Below are positions 55,835 to 64,000 of a stretch of DNA of 64,000 nucleotides, in pieces; position 1 is the first letter of the stretch, and every line of letters begins with the position of its first letter. Below the pieces are notes generated by a model that was not told the origin of the DNA, searched no databases, and saw only the letters and a program-made list of their open reading frames with translations. The stretch is from NCBI GenBank assembly GCA_000720845.1, contig JODU01000009.1, positions 186,001-250,000 on the forward strand, read 5' to 3'. This stretch comes from Kitasatospora aureofaciens (GTDB lineage: Bacteria > Actinomycetota > Actinomycetes > Streptomycetales > Streptomycetaceae). A program made the translations under genes and the position numbers.

Positions 55835-58800
55835 CTACTCCCGCGGCGGCAGCGGCGGACGGGACCGGTCCGGTACGGCGTCATAACCGGGCGGCGTGGC
55901 AGGCGGGTTGGTCTCCAGCAGCTCCAGCGCCAGCCGCACCGCCTCGTCGAGCACCGGGTAGCGGCCCTCGGCCCAGTCCAGGGGTGAGCGCAGCGCCTCG
56001 ACGTCGGGGGCGACGCCGTAGTTCTCCACGGACCAGCCGTAGGCGTCGAACCAGGCCGCGTTCATCGGCACCGTGATCACCGAGCCGTCGCCGAGCCGGT
56101 GCCGGCCGGTCATGCCGACCACGCCGCCCCAGGTGCGCTGCCCGACCACCGGGCCGAGGCGCAGCAGCTTGAACGCCGCCGTGATCATGTCGCCGTCGGA
56201 GGACGTCGCCTCGTCGGCGACCGCGACCACCGGACCGCGCGGGGCGTTGGAGGTGTACGACACCGGCTGGGCGTCCCGGGTGAGGTCCCAGCCCAGGATG
56301 GTCCGGGTCAGCTTCTCGATGACCAGCTCGCTGATGTGCCCGCCCGCGTTGCCGCGCACGTCCACGATGAGCGCGGGCCGGGACACCTCCATGCGCAGGT
56401 CGCGGTTGAACTGCGCCCAGCCGGAGCCGCCCATGTCGGGGATGTGCAGGTAGCCGCACCGGCCGCCGCTCAGCTCCCGTACCACCTCGCGGCGCTTGGC
56501 CACCCAGTCCTGGTAGCGCAGGGGGCGTTCGTCGACGAGCGGTACCACGGCGACCCGGCGGGAGGGCCCCCGGCAGCCCTCGGCGGGGGAGAAGGTCAGC
56601 TCCACCGTCGTACCGCCCGCGCCCGCCAGCAGCGGGGACGGTCCGAGGACCGGGTCGACCGGGCGGCCGTCGACGTGGGTCAGCACCGCCCCGTCGCGGA
56701 TGCCCGTGCCGGCCAGCGGGGAACGGGCCTTGGAGTCGGAGGAGTCGCCCGGCAGAATCCGCAGGACGACCCATTGTCCGTCCCGGCAGGCGAAGTTGGC
56801 GCCCAGCAGGCCCTGCCAGCGCTGGTAGTGGGCCGGGCCCTCGTTGCGCCGGGCGGCGACGACATAGGCGTGCGAGGTGCCCAGCTCGCCGAGCACCTCG
56901 CGCAGCAGGTCGGCGAACTCGTCGGGGGAGGCGACCCGTTCGAGCAGCGGGCGGTACTGGTCGAGGACCGCGTCCCAGTCGATGCCGCACATGCCGGGGT
57001 CCCAGAAGTAGGCGCGGATCAGGCGCCCCGCCTCGTCGTACGCCTGGCGCCACTCGGCGGCCGGATCGACCTCGTGCAGGATGCGGCGCAGGTCGATCCA
57101 GGTGGTCGAGTCGCCGTCGCCGACCTCGGTCGCCGGTACGGCGCGCAGGTCGCCCTCGTCGAGCACGACCAGGCGGCTGCCGTCGCCGCTGACCCGGAAC
57201 CAGTCGAGGTGGTCGACCAGTTCGGACTTCTTCGCCTTGGCCAGGTTGAAGTGTTCCAGGGTGGGCCGCTCGCTCGGGTCGGCCGGATTGGCGAAGGTCT
57301 CGCCGAGCGCGCCCGAGATCGGCCAGCGCAGCCAGACCAGGCCGCCGCCCGCGACCGGCTCCAGCGCCGAGTACTTGGAGGCGGTGACCGGGAACGGTGT
57401 CACCCGGTTCTCCAGTCCTTCGACCTCGACGGTCACCGCGCCGCCCTCGCCGGTCTCGTCCTCCAGCGGGTCCAGACCGCCGGCCGCGGGGCGGCCCTCG
57501 GGGTTGAGGGCGAAGGGGGAGGGGGTCGCGGAGGACAGCGGCACCAGGTAGGGGCGGCAGCCCAGCGGGAAGGACAGGTCGCCGGTGTGCACGTCGTACA
57601 CCGGGTCGAAGCCGCGCCAGGACAGGAAGGCGAGGTAGCGGCCGTCCCGGGTGAACACCGGGTTCTCGTCCTCGAAGCGGCCGTTGGTGACGTCGACGAC
57701 GAGGGTGCCCTCCGGTCCGTCGATCCGGGCCATCTTGATCTGCCGCAGGCTGCGTCCGATGCCCGGGTGCGACCAGGTGAGCCAGGCCCCGTCGGGGGAG
57801 AAGGCCAGGTCGCGCACGGGTCCGTTGACGGAGCGGATCAACTCGGTGACCTGGCCTCCGGCGGTTCCGGGGGTGGCGGTGCCGCCCGGCGTGGCGGTGC
57901 CGCCGGTCGCGCTGTCGCCGGCTGCGGGGTCGCTTCCCGGGGTGGTGCCGTCCGAGGGGTCGCCTTCCGCCGTGCCGCGGGTCGTGCCGCCGTCTGCCCC
58001 GCCGTCTCCCGCCGTGCCGGTGTCCGTCCCGGCCGCCGTCTCCGCCGCGCCCGCTTCCCCCGGGTCCGCCGGATACCCGGCGTCCACCGCGTCCAGGGTC
58101 AGCGTCACCTCCGTGTCCGGCTCGGTGACGTCGAGGATCAGCAGGCGTCCGTCGTGCGAGGCGACGGCGAGCCGGTCGCCGGCCGGGTCCGAGACCAGCT
58201 CCAGGACCCGGCCGAGGCGTCCGGAGGCCAGCCGCCGGGGAGCGCGGCCGCCGGTCGCCCGGGGCAGGTAGGAGATCTCGACGGCGTCCTCGCCCTCCGC
58301 GTCCGTCACGTACGCGATCCGTCCGCTCTCCCCGAGCATCTCCGGCAGCCGTACCCGTACTCCGGGGGTGTCCGCGATGGTGCGGGCCGGGCCGTCGCGG
58401 TGGGTGAGCCAGTACAGGCTGCCGCGTACGACGACGGCGCTCGCGCGGCCCGTCTCGTCGACGGAGACGCCGCCCACGTGCTGGGTGGCGGGTACCTGGT
58501 ACGTACGCCGTCCCGCGCGCGGGCCGCTCAGCCGTACGTCGAGCTTGCGCGGCGCCGAGCCGGGCGCGAGGTCGTCCACGATCCACAGGTCGCCCGCGCA
58601 CTGGTACACCACCCGGGTGCCGTCGCTGGAGGCGTTGCGGGCGTAGAACGCGTCGTGGTCGGTGTGGCGGCGCAGACCGGTGCCGTCGTGGGCGCAGGAG
58701 TAGAGGTTGCCGACGCCCTCGTGGTCGGAGAGGAAGGCGATCCGGTCGCCGACGAACATCGGGGCGGCGAGGTGTCCGTCGAGATCGGGCAGGAGCCGCT

Positions 58801-59353
58801 CGCCGTGCAGCCAGAGCCGGCCCGTGGCGCCGCCCCGGTAGCGCTTCCAGGCGGCCGGCTCGTGCGGCGGGGTGCCGGTGAGCAGGAGCGTTCTGCGCTC
58901 ACCGTCGAGGTCGGCGGCCTGGATGTCGGTGACCGGGCCCCAGGGCAGCTTGCGGCCGGGGTCCCCGTCGGGGGCGACCTTGTAGGCCCAGGTGAGGTGC
59001 GAGAAGGGCTCTCCGTGCGAGGCGACGGCGAGGACGGCGGTGGTGCCGTCGGGATCGGGCGGCGACCAGCCGCAGACCCGGGTGTCGAAGCCGCCCCAGT
59101 GGGTGAGCTGCCGTCCGGGGCCGCCGTCCACCGGCACCAGATGGACCTCCGGCACCAGAGTGCGCCAGCTGGTGTACGCGATGTGGCGGCCGTCGGGGGA
59201 GAAGCGCGGGGGCCCGGCCTTGGTGCGGTCGACGGTGAGCCGCCAGGCCCGCCCCGGACCGTCGAGGGACGCGAGCCAGAGGTCGTCCTCGGCCACGAAG
59301 CACAGCTGGTCGCCACTGAGGTGCGGAAGGCGCAGATAACTCACCCGCCCCAT
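55835..59353 (-). CDS. Tricorn protease homologue
   Basis: 1172 aa from ATG 59353 (MGRVSYLRLPHLSGDQLCFVAEDDLWLASLDG); the extra 15 residues upstream are rejected, GTG 59344 is an alternative. Two beta-propellers (to about 700) with FSPDGRHIAYTSW-type repeats, then a PDZ-like part and the C-terminal protease: His828 in LGTSHAYVVAAR, Ser1051/1052 in DEATSSDGDMITAAF, Glu in ENYGVAPDVEA. A Gly/Thr/Ala-rich insert of about 90 residues sits near 440-530 between the propellers. Degrades peptides released by the proteasome. Divergent from TetR-MMPL. Confidence 0.94.
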   Translation of the reverse strand: MGRVSYLRLPHLSGDQLCFVAEDDLWLASLDGPGRAWRLTVDRTKAGPPRFSPDGRHIAYTSWRTLVPEVHLVPVDGGPGRQLTHWGGFDTRVCGWSPPDPDGTTAVLAVASHGEPFSHLTWAYKVAPDGDPGRKLPWGPVTDIQAADLDGERRTLLLTGTPPHEPAAWKRYRGGATGRLWLHGERLLPDLDGHLAAPMFVGDRIAFLSDHEGVGNLYSCAHDGTGLRRHTDHDAFYARNASSDGTRVVYQCAGDLWIVDDLAPGSAPRKLDVRLSGPRAGRRTYQVPATQHVGGVSVDETGRASAVVVRGSLYWLTHRDGPARTIADTPGVRVRLPEMLGESGRIAYVTDAEGEDAVEISYLPRATGGRAPRRLASGRLGRVLELVSDPAGDRLAVASHDGRLLILDVTEPDTEVTLTLDAVDAGYPADPGEAGAAETAAGTDTGTAGDGGADGGTTRGTAEGDPSDGTTPGSDPAAGDSATGGTATPGGTATPGTAGGQVTELIRSVNGPVRDLAFSPDGAWLTWSHPGIGRSLRQIKMARIDGPEGTLVVDVTNGRFEDENPVFTRDGRYLAFLSWRGFDPVYDVHTGDLSFPLGCRPYLVPLSSATPSPFALNPEGRPAAGGLDPLEDETGEGGAVTVEVEGLENRVTPFPVTASKYSALEPVAGGGLVWLRWPISGALGETFANPADPSERPTLEHFNLAKAKKSELVDHLDWFRVSGDGSRLVVLDEGDLRAVPATEVGDGDSTTWIDLRRILHEVDPAAEWRQAYDEAGRLIRAYFWDPGMCGIDWDAVLDQYRPLLERVASPDEFADLLREVLGELGTSHAYVVAARRNEGPAHYQRWQGLLGANFACRDGQWVVLRILPGDSSDSKARSPLAGTGIRDGAVLTHVDGRPVDPVLGPSPLLAGAGGTTVELTFSPAEGCRGPSRRVAVVPLVDERPLRYQDWVAKRREVVRELSGGRCGYLHIPDMGGSGWAQFNRDLRMEVSRPALIVDVRGNAGGHISELVIEKLTRTILGWDLTRDAQPVSYTSNAPRGPVVAVADEATSSDGDMITAAFKLLRLGPVVGQRTWGGVVGMTGRHRLGDGSVITVPMNAAWFDAYGWSVENYGVAPDVEALRSPLDWAEGRYPVLDEAVRLALELLETNPPATPPGYDAVPDRSRPPLPPRE

Positions 59354-59416
59354 GCTTTTCCGGGTGCCGGGTACCGGCAACTTATACGGTGCCGACAACC
59401 GTGACCCACACCACGT

Positions 59417-59477
59417 ACGAAACCGTTTCGTTTCGCTAGGCGGTGGGGTACATTCGTCATGTACGAAACGGTGTCGT
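59417..59477. promoter_or_regulatory. Two TetR operator boxes
   Basis: ACGAAAC-C-GTTTCGT (59417-59431) is a perfect 7-1-7 dyad. A second copy ACGAAAC-G-GTGTCGT (59463-59477) has one mismatch. Centres are 46 bp apart, in the region between tricorn protease and the TetR gene. Confidence 0.85.
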
Positions 59478-59523
59478 TCCAGTCGAGTGGACCGGTCGAC
59501 CGGAACGGAGAGGAGTGAGCGAG

Positions 59524-60123
59524 ATGACGGAGACCGCCACCGCGCGCCGCAGCCGGATCACTCCCGAGCGCGAGGCCGAGCTGTACGAGGCCGTGCTCGA
59601 CCTGCTCCGCGAAGTCGGCTACGACGCCCTCACCATGGACGCCGTGGCCGCTCGCACCCGGTCCAGCAAGGCGACGCTCTACCGCCAGTGGGGCGGCAAG
59701 CCGGAGCTGGTCGTCAAGGCCATGCGGCACAACAAGCCGGGCAAGATCGGCGACGTCGACACCGGCTCGCTCCGCGGTGACCTGCACGCCCTCATGGTGC
59801 GCGAGGACGACTGCACCATGGAACAGAACTCCGCGCTGATGCGGGGCGTCGCCATGGCGCTGCACCAGAACCCGGACCTCCGCCAGGCGTTCCGGGAACA
59901 GCTCATCGAACCGGAGATGGCCGAGTTCCAGCGTGTGCTGCAACGCGCCGTCGACCGCGGTGAGATCAGAGCGGACTGCCCGGCGCTGGACTTCCTCGTG
60001 CACATGATGGTCGGTGGTTTCGCCACCCGCACGCTGCTGGACGACCAGCCGCCGACCCGGGCGTTCCTCGCCTCCTACGTCGACGCCGTGATCCTCCCCG
60101 CCCTCGGCGTCTCCACCCACTGA
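59524..60123 (+). CDS. TetR/AcrR family regulator
   Basis: 199 aa from ATG 59524; GTG 59515 is too close to its GGAGAGGAG ribosome site. HTH at about 15-60 (EREAELYEAVLDLLREVGYDALTMDAVAARTRSSKATLYRQWGGKPELV). Typical TetR_C_16-like end. Two operator dyads lie 47-107 bp upstream. Same direction as the MMPL gene 114 bp further on, its probable target. Confidence 0.93.
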   Translation: MTETATARRSRITPEREAELYEAVLDLLREVGYDALTMDAVAARTRSSKATLYRQWGGKPELVVKAMRHNKPGKIGDVDTGSLRGDLHALMVREDDCTMEQNSALMRGVAMALHQNPDLRQAFREQLIEPEMAEFQRVLQRAVDRGEIRADCPALDFLVHMMVGGFATRTLLDDQPPTRAFLASYVDAVILPALGVSTH

Positions 60124-60237
60124 CCTCCCCACGCAACCTCTGAGCCCCATCTGAGCCCCACCTGACGTAACCGCTCACGTCGTCGGGCCGATCACCCCTG
60201 CCCTGAAGATCCACGACCTGACCGGGAGTACGCCCCC

Positions 60238-62475
60238 GTGGCCACGTTCCTCTACAAACTCGGCCGGCTCGCCTTTCGCCGACGGCATTTCGTCGCCCTG
60301 ATCTGGGTGGCCCTGCTGACGCTCGCCGGCGTCGGCGCCGCCAGCGCCCCGCCCGCCGGCAACTCCTCCTTCTCCATCCCCGGAACGGAGGCCCAGAAGG
60401 CCTTCGACCTGCTGGAACAGCGCTTCCCCGGAGCGAGCGCCGACGGGGCGACCGCACGGGTCGTCTTCAAGGCGCCCTCCGGCGAGAAGATGACGGACGC
60501 CGGCAACAAGGCGACCGTCGAGAAGACCGTCGACGAACTGGCGGACGGCTCCGAGGTCGCCTCGGTCGCCGACCCCTACACGGGCAACGCCGTCAGCAAG
60601 GACGGCACGATCGCCTACGCCTCGGTGAAGTACGACGTCTCCGGCATGGAGCTGGAGGAGTCCACCAAGGACGCCCTGGAGGACGCCGCCCAGCAGGCGC
60701 GCGACGCCGGGCTGACCGTCGAGATCGGCGGTGACGCGCTCCAGGCCGTCCCGGAGACCGGCGCCACCGAGGTCATCGGCATCGCGGTCGCCGCCGTCGT
60801 CCTGGTCATCACCTTCGGCTCCCTGGTCGCGGCCGGGCTGCCGCTGCTCACCGCCCTGATCGGCGTGGGCATCGGTGTCTCCTCGATCACCGCGCTGGCG
60901 AGCGCGCTCGAACTGGGCTCGACCACCTCGATCCTGGCCATGATGATCGGCCTCGCGGTCGGCATCGACTACGCCCTGTTCATCGTCTCCCGCTACCGCG
61001 CCGAACTCGCCGAGGGGCGCGAACGCGAGGAGGCCGCCGGACGGGCGGTCGGCACCGCGGGCTCCGCGGTCGTCTTCGCCGGACTCACCGTCGTCATCGC
61101 CCTGGTGGGCCTCGCGGTCGTCAACATCCCGATGCTCACCAAGATGGGCATCGCGGCGGCCGGCACCGTCGCCATCGCGGTCCTGATCGCGCTGACGATG
61201 ATCCCCGCGCTGCTCGGCTACGCCGGTCGCCGGGTCAAGCCCGCTGGGGCGAAGGGCAAGCTGCTGGGCCGCTCCCGCAAGGGCGAGCCGAAGCCGGACC
61301 AGCCGGCCGGGCAGCCGAAGGCCAACCTGGGCACCCGCTGGGCGAGCTTCGTCGTCCGCCGCCCCCTCGCCGTCCTCCTCCTGGGCGTCATCGGCCTCGG
61401 CGCCGCCGCGGTCCCCGCGGCCTCCCTGGAGCTGGGCCTGCCCGACGACGGCTCCCAGCCGACGTCCACGACCCAGCGCCGCGCCTACGACCTGCTGTCG
61501 GAGGGCTTCGGCCCCGGCTTCAACGGCCCCCTGATGGTCGTCGTGGACGCCAAGGGCAGCGACGCCCCGAAGGACGCCTTCACCGACGTCGAGAAGCAGA
61601 TCAAGGACCTCGACGGCGTCGTGGCGGTGACCCCGCCCGCGCCCAACAAGGGCGGCGACACCGCGACGATCACCGTGGTCCCGGACTCCAAGCCGTCCTC
61701 CGTGCAGACCGAGGACCTGGTGCACGCCATCCGCGACGCGGGCGGCGACATCGAGGCCAAGACCGGTGCCGAGACCCTGGTCACCGGCTCGACGGCGATG
61801 AACATCGACGTCAGCCAGAAGCTCAACGACGCGCTGGTGCCCTACCTGGTCCTGGTCGTCGGCCTGGCCTTCCTCCTCCTCATCGTGGTCTTCCGTTCGA
61901 TCCTGGTCCCGCTGAAGGCGGCCCTCGGCTTCCTGCTCTCCGTCATGGCGGCGCTCGGCGCGGTCGTCGCGGTCTTCCAGTGGGGCTGGCTGTCCGGCCT
62001 GATGGGCGTGGAGGAGACCGGTCCGGTCATGTCGATGATGCCGATCTTCATGGTCGGCGTGGTCTTCGGCCTGGCCATGGACTACGAGGTCTTCCTGGTC
62101 ACCCGCATGAGGGAGGCCTACGTCCACGGCGAGAAGCCCCACCAGGCCGTCGTCACCGGCTTCAAGCACGGCGCCCGGGTCGTCACCGCCGCCGCGGTGA
62201 TCATGATGGCGGTCTTCGCGGGCTTCATCGGCTCCAGCGAGTCGATGGTCAAGATGATCGGCTTCGGCCTCGCGATCGCCGTCTTCTTCGACGCGTTCGT
62301 GGTCCGCATGGCCATCGTCCCGGCGGTCCTCGCCCTGCTCGGCAAGAAGGCCTGGTGGCTGCCGAAGTGGCTGGACCGCGCGCTGCCCAACGTGGACGTC
62401 GAGGGCGAGGGCCTGCGCACGGCCGCCGAGCGGGGCGCCGACCCCGACGAGGAGCGGGAGCTGGTGCGCACCTGA
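60238..62475 (+). CDS. MMPL family RND-type transporter
   Basis: 745 aa from GTG 60238. Twelve TM segments in two repeats, each with a large extracytoplasmic loop (about 40-180 and 420-520). GIDYALFIVSRYRAELAEG in TM4-5 and AMDYEVFLVTRMREAYVHG in TM10-11 carry the acidic residues of RND proton relay (GxDYxxF/L). Similar to ActII-3-like exporters in Streptomyces and MmpL in mycobacteria. Substrate probably a lipid or small hydrophobic metabolite. Confidence 0.93.
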   Translation: MATFLYKLGRLAFRRRHFVALIWVALLTLAGVGAASAPPAGNSSFSIPGTEAQKAFDLLEQRFPGASADGATARVVFKAPSGEKMTDAGNKATVEKTVDELADGSEVASVADPYTGNAVSKDGTIAYASVKYDVSGMELEESTKDALEDAAQQARDAGLTVEIGGDALQAVPETGATEVIGIAVAAVVLVITFGSLVAAGLPLLTALIGVGIGVSSITALASALELGSTTSILAMMIGLAVGIDYALFIVSRYRAELAEGREREEAAGRAVGTAGSAVVFAGLTVVIALVGLAVVNIPMLTKMGIAAAGTVAIAVLIALTMIPALLGYAGRRVKPAGAKGKLLGRSRKGEPKPDQPAGQPKANLGTRWASFVVRRPLAVLLLGVIGLGAAAVPAASLELGLPDDGSQPTSTTQRRAYDLLSEGFGPGFNGPLMVVVDAKGSDAPKDAFTDVEKQIKDLDGVVAVTPPAPNKGGDTATITVVPDSKPSSVQTEDLVHAIRDAGGDIEAKTGAETLVTGSTAMNIDVSQKLNDALVPYLVLVVGLAFLLLIVVFRSILVPLKAALGFLLSVMAALGAVVAVFQWGWLSGLMGVEETGPVMSMMPIFMVGVVFGLAMDYEVFLVTRMREAYVHGEKPHQAVVTGFKHGARVVTAAAVIMMAVFAGFIGSSESMVKMIGFGLAIAVFFDAFVVRMAIVPAVLALLGKKAWWLPKWLDRALPNVDVEGEGLRTAAERGADPDEERELVRT

Positions 62476-62632
62476 CCAGCCGCCGCGGCCTCTGACAGGA
62501 GGACGGCACAGACCAGCCGGTGAGGGTTCCGTGGGGACGGGGCTGCCCTCACCGGCTTCCTCCGTTCCGGGGGACCCGACGGCCCCGCAACCCGGTCGCC
62601 TGCGGGCTACACGTACCGCTACGGTGCGGTCC

Positions 62633-63154
62633 ATGACGACGACCGACGACGCCTTTGACTCCGCCGCCGCCTCCGCGGCCCACCCGCGCTTCGCCGCCGC
62701 CCTCGGCGAACTGGGCCTCGGCGACCTGGCCGGACGGGCCCGGCGCTTCCCGGAGGCCACCCGCACCGCCACCGAGGCCGCCGCCGCCATCGGGTGCGAG
62801 CTGAGCCAGATCTGCAAGTCGCTCATCTTCGCCGCGGACGGCGTGCCCGTACTCGTCCTCATGGACGGCGCCTCCCGGGTGGACCTGGACCGGGTCCGTG
62901 AGGAACTCGGCGCCCAGAAGGTCACCCGGGCCAAGGCCGACGTCGTACGGGAGACCACCGGGTACGCGATCGGCGGGGTGCCGCCCTTCGGGCACCGGAC
63001 CAGGACCCGGGTGCTCGCCGACCGGTCGCTGCTCGCCCACGACGTCGTCTGGGCCGCCGCCGGCACCCCGTACGCCGTCTTCCCGATGGAGCCCAAGGAC
63101 CTCGTCGCCGCCGCCGGCGCCACCCTCGTGGACGTGCGCGAGCGCTCCGCGTGA
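62633..63154 (+). CDS. YbaK/EbsC-type aminoacyl-tRNA deacylase
   Basis: 173 aa from ATG 62633. TEAAAAIGCELSQICKSLIF and VREELGAQKVTRAKADVVRETTGYAIGGVPPFGH are the YbaK/ProX core with invariant Lys and GGVPPFGH. Hydrolyses mischarged tRNA such as Cys-tRNA-Pro or Ala-tRNA-Pro. Overlaps the EamA gene by 4 nt. Confidence 0.92.
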   Translation: MTTTDDAFDSAAASAAHPRFAAALGELGLGDLAGRARRFPEATRTATEAAAAIGCELSQICKSLIFAADGVPVLVLMDGASRVDLDRVREELGAQKVTRAKADVVRETTGYAIGGVPPFGHRTRTRVLADRSLLAHDVVWAAAGTPYAVFPMEPKDLVAAAGATLVDVRERSA

Positions 63155-63996
63155 CCCCGCTGGTCACCGCCGCGGTCCTGCTCGCGGCGGTCACCCACGC
63201 CAGCTGGAACGCCATCGCCCACCGGATCACCGACAAGCTGACCGGGTTCGCGCTGATCTCCGGCGGCGGGCTGCTCATCGGCCTCGCGCTGCTGCCGTTC
63301 ACGGCGTTCCCGGCGGCCGGGGCGTGGCCGTACCTCCTGGCCTCCGCCGCCGTCCACGTCGCGTACTACGCCCTGCTGATGCGCTCCTTCCGGCTGGGCG
63401 ACTTCGGTCAGGCCTACCCGATCGCCCGCGGCAGCGCGCCGCTGCTGGTGACCGTCCTCGCCGCGGTCTTCGCCCACGAGGTGCCGGACGGCTGGGCGGC
63501 CGCGGGCATCCTGGTCTCCTGCGCGGGACTGACCGGCGTCGCCCTGTGGGGGCTGCGCGGACGCCGGCCCGACTGGGCGGCCATCGGCGCCGCCCTGGCG
63601 ACCGGCGTGACCATCGCGGCGTACACGGTCGTCGACGGCCTCGGCGTACGCGCCTCCGGGTCCTCGCTCGGCTACATCGCCTGGCTGATGGCGGTGCAGG
63701 GGACGGTCCTGCCGGCCTGCTTCCTGTACCGGCACCGCTCCGGGGCGTGGGCGCTGCTGCGGCCGCAGGCCGGTCTCGGACTGGTCGGCGCGGCCCTGTC
63801 CGTCACCGCCTACGCCCTGGTGCTCTGGGCGCAGACCCGCGCCGAACTCGCGCCCATCGCCGCCCTGCGCGAGTCGTCCATCCTGGTCGGCGCCGCGATA
63901 GGGGCCGTGTTCTTCAAGGAGCGGTTCGGCGCGTCCCGGATCGCGGCGGCGGGCCTGCTGGTCGTCGGGATCGGGCTGATGCTGCACACCGGATAG
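63151..63996 (+). CDS. EamA/DMT family transporter
   Basis: 281 aa from GTG 63151, overlapping the YbaK stop. Ten TM segments in two EamA repeats (ALISGGGLLIGLALLPF; ESSILVGAAIGAVFFKERFGASRIAAAGLLVVGIGLML near the end). Drug/metabolite exporter superfamily; substrate unknown. The stop is 4 nt from the window edge. Confidence 0.91.
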   Translation: MTPLVTAAVLLAAVTHASWNAIAHRITDKLTGFALISGGGLLIGLALLPFTAFPAAGAWPYLLASAAVHVAYYALLMRSFRLGDFGQAYPIARGSAPLLVTVLAAVFAHEVPDGWAAAGILVSCAGLTGVALWGLRGRRPDWAAIGAALATGVTIAAYTVVDGLGVRASGSSLGYIAWLMAVQGTVLPACFLYRHRSGAWALLRPQAGLGLVGAALSVTAYALVLWAQTRAELAPIAALRESSILVGAAIGAVFFKERFGASRIAAAGLLVVGIGLMLHTG

Positions 63997-64000
63997 CCGC

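Noticed and set aside
55835..58601. 906-aa Arg/Gly-rich frame within the tricorn region
   Set aside because: Same strand but shifted frame of the tricorn gene, without homology; an artefact.
52073..64000. The 52-64 kb end considered as a secondary-metabolite cluster
   Set aside because: No PKS, NRPS, terpene synthase, RiPP precursor or other core enzyme is present; genes are regulators, transporters, proteases and housekeeping enzymes.

Overview
The window is a 64-kb piece of a Streptomyces (or very close relative) chromosome. It has very high GC with third-codon-position bias, many GTG/TTG starts, dense families of TetR/MarR/MerR/IclR regulators, a complete hrdD sigma gene and a sepX/glpR division gene. 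From memory the order hrdD - fru operon - DUF6227 - L,D-transpeptidase - mscL - mtnP - fmdB - galU - moeA - sepX is the core-chromosome order seen around SCO31xx-SCO32xx of S. coelicolor, here reading toward lower SCO numbers. I could not run a comparison. Most of the window is ordinary core chromosome. Accessory-looking patches lie at about 9.7-10.7 kb (frameshifted DUF6228 gene and tyrosine-integrase remnant, about 0.8 kb from a tRNA-Arg) and 22.1-22.7 kb (duplicated GC-rich spacer).

Layout. 0-6.9 kb: DUF5701 fragment, a streptogramin-B-lyase-like propeller protein divergent from a TetR gene, an ECF42 sigma factor with its YCII/DGPF partner, a TetR gene with a perfect inverted pair of operators facing a small membrane protein, and a beta-helix membrane protein. 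6.9-9.5 kb: DUF389 protein and a DUF6153-DUF305 pair of secreted His/Met-rich proteins. 9.7-11.6 kb: gene remnants, a CbrC-like protein and tRNA-Arg(CCU). 11.6-19.2 kb: a tandem-duplicated IclR regulator, a secreted M6 metalloprotease, TetR + 14-TM MFS pump, and MarR divergent from a LigB-type dioxygenase. 19.2-29.4 kb: GNAT, hrdD with a canonical SigR promoter, TetR, WYL regulator divergent from a second MFS pump, then the fructose operon (fruR-fruK-fruA). 29.5-43.4 kb: DUF6227, L,D-transpeptidase, P1 peptidase, LtrA-like protein, MscL, SAF-domain protein, MTA phosphorylase, an FmdB/Ruc-type zinc-ribbon protein behind a CIRCE element, MFS protein, Na+/H+ antiporter, penicillin acylase. 43.5-49.8 kb: 5-formyl-THF cyclo-ligase divergent from the tightly packed run galU-moeA-moaC-mogA-rimJ, then sepX and tRNA-Ala. 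49.9-64 kb: GNAT, exonuclease III, MerR divergent from a mymA-lipR-sadH-like three-gene operon, a small charged protein, tricorn protease divergent from TetR-MMPL transporter, and a YbaK-EamA pair.

Most interesting points. (1) The galU-moeA-...-rimJ-sepX block matches the mycobacterial Rv0993-Rv0996 order. In corynebacteria the MoeA-like protein there (Glp) is a divisome protein whose membrane receptor is GlpR, the SepX counterpart. (2) The FmdB-type gene has a near-perfect CIRCE operator 11 nt before its start codon, as expected for the HrcA-controlled, serine-rich redox chaperone Ruc (Rv0991c). (3) Several regulator genes carry clear candidate operators that can be tested directly.

No CRISPR array, antibiotic biosynthetic cluster, complete prophage or recognisable new defence system was seen.
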